Of a stretch of 64,000 bases of DNA, positions 27,001 through 39,000 are shown piece by piece. The stretch is taken from NCBI GenBank assembly GCA_030141605.1, contig JAQGDQ010000048.1, positions 682,001-746,000 on the forward strand, written 5' to 3'. A program made the position numbers and the translations under genes. The first letter of the stretch is position 1. Every line of letters begins with the position of its first letter. The notes beneath the pieces were generated by a model, which saw nothing but the letters and a program-made list of their open reading frames with translations, was not told the DNA's origin and did no database searches. This DNA is from Tubiluchus corallicola. Its lineage: Eukaryota > Priapulida > Priapulimorpha > Priapulimorphida > Tubiluchidae.

Positions 27001-30000
27001 GCTTATCAGTACTTATCACTACTTCTCTTTTAAATGATAAATTATTTATTTTTTAACTGATTGATTGATAATTTCAGTCGGAAAGGAATTTTTGGACCGC
27101 CACCAGGGAAGCACTTTATCTTTTTTATTGATGATTTAAACATGCCTTCATTGGAAGTTTACGGCGCGCAGCCACCAATTGAATTAATCAGGCAGTGGAT
27201 GGATTTTAAAGGCTGGTATGATCGGAAAGCTATAGGTAACTAAATTGCATTAGTTTTAATAGTTGCTATTGTCTGACTGAATTGTACTAAATAATGCATA
27301 TTCCAAAGTTCCACTAATTTGATAGACTGTGCTGCTGTAGTTATTTATGCATGGCCTGGTTATCATAATGGAGAATACTGATATGTCATAGGATAGATAA
27401 TATCATGGACTAATGTCTATTCACAGTTCAGAAATCATTTAAGATGGTAATTATAGTGGCACTGTTAGCTATGATAAGTAATAAAATTAAGTGGCAGTAT
27501 AAGTTAACCGGAAGAAAGTGGATTAGAGGCAGTATGGCTTAAAAAGTCTAAATTTTTGAAAAGTCAATTTTCCAGAAATGTTGCAAAGATGATTTTTACA
27601 TTTATTTTACACAAATGTTTAGTTACTGTAAGCAACTAAATCCATCTTTAAAATGCCACATCTTATAGAAAATCTCTAAAATTTTTGCCTGATGTATTAT
27701 TAATTGCCATTGTAGCAGATTCTGTGTACATGCTTACTAAGCTTGCACATTAATATCGTGTAGAAAAATGTGCCAAATATTGCCTAGTTCTCAATCTTGC
27801 TAGCTATAATACTTTCATACATTAATTAAAGGTTTCTAAGATTATTTCAATACAATCTTTGGTAAAGTGCCACAATCTTTGGTAAAGTGCCACCCCAAAA
27901 TAATAACATTTTTCCAAACCATTGGCACTAAAGATTTTGATGCGCAATGAACTATAATATTTGTTCAAAGTGGTAATGTATAACCCATTATATGTGGTAG
28001 TTTCTAAGCTAAAGTTTACTATCAAAAACTACACTTTCAAACGGATTTTGCTATCAAGATATGCAACTGTTACTGCAAGTGTGTGTGAACGTCTATGATT
28101 TTTTCTTAACCAACTACCCCCAAAGGAATAGGTTACTGTTAGTTTTAAAGTTGAACTTGTTTCGTCGTACTTGTTTGTGAATCTTACTTTTCTTCTTGAT
28201 AACTGTAATCTGTAGATTAACTCTGTTGGGTATTTTGTGACAGTTTTGTGTGACTTGCCTTCATTGAATATTATTGAAAGAATTATGGATTGTACTTGTC
28301 AGTCTTAATGTCATTTACCTACTTATTAATGATAATTTAATGAACTTCAGGTTACAGGTAAAAATAATTTGCTTGGTCCAGTTAATAAAAAATTTTAAAA
28401 TCAGTTTGGTTGCATTAGAGAAGGTTTGGTCTTTATTAATGTTTCCAATGTGAATTTGAAGAATTTATTGTTGCTTGTCAAACTGTCACGAAGGTCAAAT
28501 TGCTAATTTCAATGTAACAGTAATGCTAAATTGATAGCATTGAACTATGTTGAACTAGTATAAAATGTTACTTTGTTTTTAATGATTTTAAAGAATAAAG
28601 CTATTATAAGTATTAACAAACTTTTAAGTTTATTTTAAAAATGCGAACATTTATTTAATTACTTATTCATTCTGACATCCATGTAGCTGTTTGTTTGTTG
28701 GTTTATTGTCAGCGCATTTATTCATTCACCTTTATATTTGTCCATTTGTCCTCCTGCATGTCTGTTAATTATTTCGTTTTGTGTTTTTTGTTCGTTTTTT
28801 ATTTTATTATTAATAACAAACTATGTTCATATACTTACTTAGTGTCTAAGTTTCAAATAAAACTTGATAATGTCCTACAAATTCTGTGAATGATACTTAC
28901 CACTTTGCATGTAACTATTATCTTTTCTTTATTCTGTGCTTTATATTCTGCAGAGCATTGCTTTTTTTTTAAATGAACTCAATCCTAGATACATGTGAAC
29001 AGCCTTTTCTCTGTGTCAACATTTATGGTACTCTCGGAGTAATCTATTCTATTTGTGTCACTCGTAAAACAGGATAACTAATCTCTCGGGTGCAGTTTAT
29101 TTCATTGCATCTCACGGCATGTGTTTATGATATCGTTCATCTGGGATGGTATAAACTAGGATCAATCAAGTCGGAAAATGTAGTTAACACACAGTATCAT
29201 CAGATGCCAATGCTCAGAATTAGTCTCCCGAGTCATGCGACTGACGTTTATTATTTCTTATTTGAGATGTGCCTGGCATTTTTGCCAGCATGTGACAATT
29301 GAATATCAAACGTGAAGTATTACAGTACGACTAGTAAACGAATTGGGAAAAGTGTAACATTCATTAGTAACATAAATGTTTTTCCCCGTCCTTCTTTTAC
29401 ACACATGCAAATTGTTTGTGGCATGCGCTAAATGGACTTGCCAACAGTCTTGTAGATGCAATTAAGATTTTTTTTGTCCAAAATGGCCAATCACAGTTAT
29501 ATTCCAAAATTGTATAATCACGTCATGACAGACTTGTCTGGCTGACTGACTGACATATTATTTGCAACTCGACTTCGTTTTTATTTGAAGCAAATAAAAA
29601 CAATTTCTGCTATTCCTGTGTCAAAAATTAATTAATTGGTATAATGAAAATGAATAATAATATGAAGAAATCGAACTTACATCTTTACCGCATCTTACTA
29701 ACTTGCTAAAGAGAACCCAACTGACAAAATTTTGTTATTAAACAACAGGTCTTACTGAACAAAACGACTTCTTTCCTATCCTGTCTCGGAAATGAGGCCA
29801 ATGGCCTATTTCCTGTCTTAATGTTGCAGCTAGCAATATTTTTTGTTGTGTTTTGTCAAAAGTAGCCAGGTATAGTGGTATGACAACAACCAGCCAGTAA
29901 GAGCTAGACATTGAAAGCTGCAGTTGGTGATAAAAGGGTTTATAGGAAAAGTAGTTTGAGAATGCCGAAAAATGTTTACTTATAGTTTAACTGTGAGTTC

Positions 30001-33000
30001 AGTTCAGATGATCTTTGTATGTGTAGGTAACACACTCTGTACTGAGCATCATGGGCATACACTGTGTTTTTTTGGTGAAATCTTGAACACATTCTAATTT
30101 TAGTCTGCAGTTTAGGCACTAACCTTATTTTTTGGGCACAAGGAGTAATAATTTACTGCATGCAATAGCTTGCAAGTGGGCGGCTTGTTTGCTAGCTTAT
30201 CAGTAAAAAAAATCATTGTCGATATTCAGATATCAACTCAGCTATTTAGAATTTTGTAAAACAAATAGCTATGTTGTTTATGTTCTTTCGTGGCTGCTAA
30301 ATGTGTTTTTTATAGCTGGTCAGCCTTTAGCATGCAAGGTTTTGTCTTTCCAATCGATTAAAGTGCTGTGGTGTGATGTGCTTTAAGAATATCATTTTTG
30401 AAAACTTCGATTTTATTTTCACATAAAGAAGAATTGTGTTTTGCATAATCCATTCCGGTGATCATAATCGAAGTTTTCTCAAAATTCAGACTAATATATC
30501 CTTAAGTTCATATATGTTATGGGTCTTTACTTGTGAATCTTACCATTGATTAAAGTCTGAAAATAGAACTCGCCAAAAGCTGATTACACATGCTTTATTT
30601 ACGTGGAAACAAAACTGAAGCTGCTTTATATATTGCTTGCCTTTGTGATGTATTAATAGACTTGCATTATAATGTTGGCTTTGTTTTTATCCATTAAGTT
30701 AAAGAGGATGTGTTCTGTAATTAGGATGCTATAATGTATTGCAGCATCTCCATTTTTAGAAATTATCTAAATGACACCAGCAGTCTCACAATACAATATT
30801 AAAAGGCTTCCAGGCTTCCTGTGGGTGAGTGGGTGGGGGGGGTACTGTCTGCTCTGCCAGAGAGCAGAGAACTACCTACTAAAATGTATTCTAGTAAGCA
30901 CTGTGTAACACATGAGCTGACAAAGACAGGGTTGTGCTGCTACCTGCAGGCTTTGTTGTGGACCATCTGCTTATGCATTCGAGAACACTTAGCCATGTGA
31001 AAGTTAAGAGATCAATGCAATATTTCCCATGGGAGCATATTTCTTAATGCTTGTTAACACATACAAAGCCTGAAAACTTGTCTTTCCAAATTAATACTGA
31101 CAGTTCATGTTTCAGACTGGTGCCTGTATAAACACAATGCCTGACTTAAAGTCATTACAAAAGAAATATTGTCAGGTTACTAATCCCAAAAGAATAGTAA
31201 GCAGGCTAAAGTTCATAGATAAAAGAACTGATTCACAAAAAAGAGGCATTAGGCTGGATTATTTGTTTTGTATACCTTATCTAACTGTTAGGTTACACAA
31301 AAGGGCTATTAAATCTCTTCAATCGCATATTGTACTAGCTTATTGTATTCATGGAACTTAACAATAGTGATGGTGGAAGTGAGAGGTGGCAGTAGGCTAC
31401 CAGTCATTAGTGCAGAAAGTATAATATGTACTTGGGATCATTATGTTTATCTTTCATTATGTGGTTAAATTTTGTCCAGCTAAAAAAACAAAAAAATACT
31501 GTCGTATGCATCAATTCTGTATAAAGTTTGCACAGTTCACAATAGATCCTACCTTTTCTTTTGATTTATTTCAGGGGAATTTCGTCACCTAGCTGATGTC
31601 AATTTTATTTGTGCAATGGGTCCACCGGGGGGAGGTAGGAATCCCATCACTGCCAGGCTAACTCGACACTTCAACTTTTTGTCTTTCACTGAAGTGGAAC
31701 TAAACAGTCAGAGACTGATATTTTCTACAATAATCAACTCCTGGTTGGGTAACTATAATTACGTTTGCATAAATGTTCTTGTGAGAAAATTTATACTCAT
31801 TTGTCATCTTCGATTACTGCTGCTGTTAAGGATTTCTGTTACATGCTAAGAATCTATATACAGTAGGCGCCGCTTAATGGACTCACTTTGGGACCAAAGT
31901 GTTTTGACCCAATTAACTGACTGAACCTATTAACTGATGGGTTTAGTATTACTGGTGTGTCACCAGCTTATGCACTGCAAAAGTTTTTAATGAATTTTAG
32001 AAACGAACTAATGCCTAAATTTCTTTGTGCAGTTAAAAATTTGAAAAAATATATTAAAGTATTAATTTATATAAGTGAATTAGCAATAAATTAAAAAGTA
32101 TACTTTTCTAAATCGTGCAAGTCTGCTTATTCGCAAAAATAATGGAAATACATCCAGGGTCGGCTGACACATTTTTTGTGTCAAGTTGGGTCAGAAAGTT
32201 CTGCACCGTATACCACATGTCTCAAGGAGGTCGTCGTTTTCGCCACCTGCCCATTCACCACGATAGCCCACACAGATGCCATGCGACGAGACAGTGGCAG
32301 AGCCACAACGCCTCTTGACATCAGCGAGGATTGGTTCGTACAGGTTCTCATAATGATAAAAACATTTAAAACTGTTGTTGTATGATACACAAATACGTGC
32401 TTGAACTGTTGGTGGCGACCATATTTCCCCGCAAGAGGTTTCATCTGTAAGCTCCCATTTGCTATTGTGACGTACTTCTTGTACTGTACCTGCATCCTTG
32501 GCATAACAGCAACGGCACTGATTGAATTTTCTGGGAAAGACAGCCAGAGCTTCTAAAGCAAACCACTAAGCAAGTTATTAAATGCTTAGCTTCCAGGAAT
32601 TCTTGGGTAATGAGGTCAATTGCAGTAACAGGGCGAGTCAAAGCAAACCATTAGGCTAGCATATTAGCGTAAGATAAACGTTCCTGCTTATGTGCAAAAC
32701 GGTACTTAACATAATTGTTTTTATGTATACTATAGGACAAAAGCGAACTAAGATGATATAAAAGTCATAAAAGCTTATTAGTCACATGAAAGTGTCTCAT
32801 TGAAGCATGTGAAGCAAAAATATTGAGTCAATTATGTACAGTTATTTGAGTCAATTACCGACAGTTTTTATGTACATTTGCATAGAAGCGGCCTGTACCA
32901 GGTGTTTTTGAGTCAATTAAGTGATTGAGTCTATTAACCATGAGTCTATTAAGCGGCACCTACTGTACCTGCATTTTATGCAAGACTTTAAACATTTCAT

Positions 33001-36000
33001 TCACACTCTGGTGATTCTTTTAGATTAAGTGCCCTGATTTTAAAATGTCACTTTGAAAACTCCAGTTTTATAGTCTTAAGTACCTGTGCAGTTATCTAAA
33101 GAAAAATTTCCAAAATTTCTGAAGCTGTATCAAGTTCTTTAAAAACATTTTTGTTAGTCAAACACTACAAGCCTTCTAGCTGTGTAGAGCTGGTTGTTCT
33201 AGCTGTCTTTATCATCGGCTTCTATCTATTGTTTCTATTTTCATTTATGACCGCTGTTTAATGTCAACATCTCATATTTGTTAATATTAACAAATTAACG
33301 ACATAGAGAATAACCTAAGTTCCAACAAAGGGAGTGGACCATCAGATATTCCTATCAAAATTCTAAAAGATAGCGCATCTGTAATAGCCCCGCATATGAC
33401 TTACATTGCTAATCAGATAATTATGAGAGGCGAATTTCCAACGGTATGTAAAATGGCAAACGTGACTCCAATCCATAAAAAAGATCCAAAATGTGATCCC
33501 ATGAATTATCGCCCAATTTCCGTAATCCATTGTTTCGGCAAAGTTTGGGAAAGGGTAATTTATGATCAGATAAATTCATATGTAAATAAACATGAACTTT
33601 TATCAAAACATCAGTTTGGCTTCCGTAAACACCATTCAACCATTGACACCCTAATACACACAACAGAAAATTGGAGACATAGTTTAGACAACAAGCAATA
33701 CATTTTAGCAGCATTTTTGGATTTAAGTAAAGCTTTCGATAGCATTAATCACGAACTACTTTACGATAATTTAAAACAAATCGGATTAGATTCGATATCG
33801 TTAAAACTGATACAAAATTATCTCAAAGATAGACAACAACGAGTAAAGTTAGATACAACCAACTTTTCTGACTGGGCCACGTTAAACAGAGGTATACCGC
33901 AAGGAACACTACTAGGTCCGTTATTATTTTGCCTATATATAAACAACATATCCAGTGTATTAAAACACTCACAAATAACGCAATACGCTGATGACACTAC
34001 AATCTACATAGCCCATGAAAATGTCCAAACTGCAAAAAATTATTTAGAAGAAGATATAAAAAATATAAATATGGCATTTAGTCATTACAAGCTAAAAATG
34101 AATAATGACAAAACAGAATTCATGATACTGTCACCCTCATTAAATACTAATGATGCATCATCAACCACTTTGACAATAGATAATGCTGTAATCAAACAAA
34201 CTAACAATGTTAAATTCCTGGGCATACAAGTAGACAATAATCTTTCATGGGATGATCACTTTAATAACATATACACAAAAATGGCATCTAGCACATCATA
34301 TCTCCGACAAGTTAAAGGGCAACTAACAAAGGAAACTAAAACACTAATATATAAAACTTTAGTTCTACCACACTTCTTATATGGATGTACGCTACTTCAA
34401 AAAACCAAAAGAGAAAATTACTTAAAATTAAATCTCCTTCAAAACTATGCATTGAGATTGATAGCTGGGTACTCATACAAACACAAGGCAGGTAGACAAA
34501 AATTCAAAGCTTCAACAACTAACCTGAGAAAAACTTTAAAATTCCCAATCATTGAAGCACACAAAGAATATTTTACTCTGCTTTTTATATTTAAATACAT
34601 TAACAACATCAGCAAACCATTCCAGAATAACAGATTTACCTTTTTTCCAAATCCTATCGTTAATTCCAGAACAAGCAATCTAAAACAAATTAGGACAAAT
34701 ACCCACTATGGAACGAACTCTGTAATCAAACAAGCAATTTTACTTTGGAATTCTCTACCATTACAGGTTAAACAAATCAAGTCCCTATCAGCATTTAAAA
34801 CAAAATTAAAATCACTAATATTAACCAGATATGAAATACCATCACACCAGTACGACAACATACACACTAATTCCGAATTCATATACCCACGGCCATATTA
34901 ATTAAATCATAGTTTTTTTTATATTTTTTTGTGTATAGTTGTAAATATGTTTGATTTTATTCGTCATTACTGCACAGTAGTTTAGATTGCACTGACGCAT
35001 TTGCCTTCAGCAGTGTAAGTTTTTATTAACTAACACTGATTGATTATCTCTATAAAGTTTTTATCAGTGATTATCAATGTTTTTAATGGCAAATAAAGAT
35101 TATTATATATATATATATATATTTGGGGGGTAGTAATTTAGATTGTTTTGCAGAAACTTCTAAATGAATTTGTAGATGCTTTTCAGATTGTTTTGCAGAA
35201 ACTTCTAAATGAATTTGTAGATGCTTTTCCCCTATTTTGCTATGTATTAAGTTAAGATTTTATAACATCTGGTAACTCAGTAGTATCGTCAACATTTCTT
35301 CACTACTTAACTGAGATCTATCTTATAATACCAGGGCTTCGTGTTAAATAGGTACTACATATTTAAATAAAATTTGTTATGTGTATTGATAATTATGTAT
35401 CAGGGTACTAACAAAAACTAATTTTTATATAATAGTATAACTGTACGATAATTATAGCAAAGTCTAGATGCTTTCAGTGTAGTGCACGTAATGCAGATAT
35501 TTAGTTCAGCAGGATGAAGGTACAAGAATAATTGTACTATGTTTTTTTTCCTACATAGCTGGGGCTCCTAATCTGTTAGAGGAATCTTCGAAATTAGTTG
35601 ACGCTTGTATATCAGTATATAAGACCATAACAACACAACTGCTGCCAACACCGGCAAAGTCTCACTACACATTTAACCTGCGTGACCTGTCAAAAGTTGT
35701 GCAAGGAATGTTGATGGCCGATGCTTCAAAATTTGACGTAAGAAATAAAGATGCTCAGATTTTGCCAGACAAAGATTCATTTTACAAATTGATTTTGCCA
35801 GACAAAGCTTCATTTTACAAATTGGCTGTGGTGCTAAACTTGATCCTTTGCTCATATTACAGTTTGTTCAAATACAGCCCTATAAATACTACGCAGCTAG
35901 TTCAACAAATATTGAACGAAAACTACTTGTCTCATATGAATTCTTACCAAACATCTTATATATACACAATTTATATAGTTTGTTATACTTATGAATCTTA

Positions 36001-39000
36001 ATAGAACGAATGCCCTTTTTTCTGTGCTATGTTTCTTACTGCAACGACTCGGTCTAATTACTTAATCAGTGATAATTCAGCTGTGTTCTTTTATCTATTT
36101 GGATACCTATAGTTGGGATGATTTCCTAACATACTTAGTTGATAAGTGGTATTATAATGAAGGAATCGGGTTGAGTTGCATGGATAGAATAGGGTTTTCT
36201 GGTTATCAGGTACACCACTGTATAAGCAGTTACACAGCTGGCTCAGTAAGATTCTTTTCTGTTTTCTTTCTTTCCTCACATGAAATATTTAGAGTGTGAA
36301 TTTTAGTACTTTCAATCAATTTCATCTTGATGCATATGATCTTTTTCTGATCCTTTTCTTGATATTTTGTCAAGTATTTGATTGTTTTTTTTCATTTTAT
36401 ACATATTACATGTCCTATGTTGAAGACATTTTATGGGTTAGTCTTTTCATTACGGTGAATGTCAAGACTGCCATCTATGAGCTTTTTTGCATAATTTTAT
36501 CACTACTAGTACAAAAACTAGTGTCAGCATGTTAAGATGCAGTCTAATTAGAATTTTGGCTCCTTTATAAAAAGGTAAAATAATTGTCTTTAAAATACTG
36601 ACTGAATATAGTATGTTTATGACGAAAGATTACTTGACTTTGAAATGTTTTAGTGCCTGCACGAACTTCTTCGATTGTGGTACCACGAGAACTCTCGCGT
36701 GTTCCAGGATCGACTAGTCAATGAAGATGACTGCTCTTGGTTTGAAGATTTACTGCGTGCAAAAATTACGTCAGACTTCGACCTGGAATTTGAGGAAGTT
36801 GTAAATATGATACCTGTATTGTATGGTGACTTTATGTCCCCTGCAATGGAAGCTCGTACTTACACTGAGATCACTGATCATGAAAAGGTAAAGTACTTAT
36901 CTGTGTAGGATGATTTTATATAAAAAAATAGAAGGCCTGAAGTTGCTATATAGTCATATTTGGAAAAGCATAATCTAGGCTGACGGAAAAAACCTTGCAA
37001 TGAAATCAATCAATGTAATTAATCATTAGTTGGCATCCTTCTGTCTCGGAAGACAATGGAGTGTGCACCAAGAGAGTCAGTTATTGATCACATTGATGGA
37101 GCTGCAGCGTCGACTGTGGCTGAGCAGTGCGATCCTTGAACGTCCCCAGGGCGCATGCCTGGGCAAGGTGTATGGAGATCCTGAGTTGCCCAGACAACAG
37201 GAACCGCCTCTCTTCCTCGCTGGTGTAGTCCAAAGGAAAGCGGAGCGATACGTTTGGCACCAGATTGGCTATAGGAGCTGCCGGCGTCTGTGAGCATGCA
37301 GCACTGGTCTGCCTTCGGGGCTCCTCTCCTGATTTGGAAGGTTTACTCCTCTACTCCTTACTCCTCAATCTCGTCCGCCCTCTAGCCATTGGCTGCTTGT
37401 GCAGCTCCTCCGCCTAGTGTCGAGATAAAGTGTGGGCATCCTGTAAGCCTACAGCACCTGGTATTCCTAGGCGGTCACCCATCCAAGTACTAACCAGGCT
37501 TTACGTTGCTGAACTTCGGTGATCAGACGAGAACCGGTGTTTTCAACGTGATTTGGCCGTTAATTAATTATACATGTTAAAATTATAAAGAAATTCAACA
37601 TGCTAGAAAATAACCTAATAGATTTATAAAAAATTGAGTAATGTGCTTCCTAGGGTACCTACAACCATAGTTTTCTTTCTCTTCATTCAAAGTCAGTTTT
37701 TATGGCCTCTTGCTTTTTTGTTGAAGCATTTTATGTTTTTTCGCTTTATTCTTAATGTCGACAGTTCGCACATCCCATAAAACTTCATCAAATGGCTTAA
37801 CATCTAGTTCTTTAATTTATAGCTTATTTTTAATTGTTTGCAGATCAATTTCTTGTACGTGACTTCGAAAGAATAACCCTAGATGCTGAATCCATTCTAA
37901 TATGTTAGCATTTTAGAATTCAGTCTTAATTTAAGAGTGTTCTTGAAATGTATATATGTCAAACAGTCAAGGTAAATTTTGCTTTTAATTGAAAGATGTA
38001 TTACAATCCACGTTTTTGCTTGCAGATGGTGCAAACTATAGAAGAATATTTGGATGATTACAATCAAATCAACACAGCGCAGATGAAACTAGTTTTATTT
38101 GAGGATGCAGTCAAGCATATTTGCCGCATTAGCAGGATTATTCGACAGCCTCTTGGCAATGCTCTCTTGCTGGGAGTTGGTGGAAGTGGGCGCCAGAGTT
38201 TGACCAGACTAGCCGCACATATGTAAGTGACCATTGCTTTGTCTAGTAAAATGTAATTCACAGTTTGAATCTGCGACAAATTAGCTTGACTGATTAAAAT
38301 GTTTTTTCAAATTACTGAAAAATACATAAATAAAGACATTAAGTATGTAAACTTTTTTAATAAAGACTTGTAATTCGTGTTTAGAAACAGCATTCAATCA
38401 GTATGTCTAAACAGTGAAATGCAATAGCATAGATACTCTAAAGTCAGCAATGCAAGTAGGTTTCTTGCTCATTTTGTCTCACTCATGTAGACTGTCTCTG
38501 TTATGATGTTAGTTCATGTACTTATAGAAAGGCAGAAAAATACAGCTTGCTGCTTTTTCTTTACACCTGGTTGATAGTTGAAACTAAACCCCCAACATAA
38601 GATAAGTTTTTACAACTTAAAATCCAATACGGATTCTAAATATTCAATTTATTTTGTTATAAACTTACTGTAAAACTTGTTTTTTTATTTTTTATAACTT
38701 CGTTGTAAGATCCGCCATTTTTCGTTGCGTGAGACAAATGACATTATGAGGTCACTGAAGATCGGTAAACAAACACTGGTAACCAAAGACGCTTTCTGTA
38801 CCTCGTACGTCATTCTCACTCACCCGTGCCGAAGATGCAAAACATGGTGACCTTTACAGCAATGTACGTGTTCGAAATTCACCAGAAAAGCTAACTTATT
38901 TAATTTATAAGTCTCTTTTGTTTAATAATAACTATGAATTCTTTGTGTAATCATAGTAATGTATTAAAATACTTCACTGTCAGTTTAAATCCTGGTCTGA

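Noticed and set aside
35140-35229. Micro-exon between dynein exons 9 and 10 using the ttttgcag in the 45-bp repeat
   Set aside because: Joined to exon 9 in phase 1 it meets a stop within four codons; exons 9 and 10 already join in frame.
37447-37560. Functional 5S rRNA gene
   Set aside because: The 5' end is truncated, there is no terminator after the 3' end, and it is fused to a longer element bounded by a target duplication.
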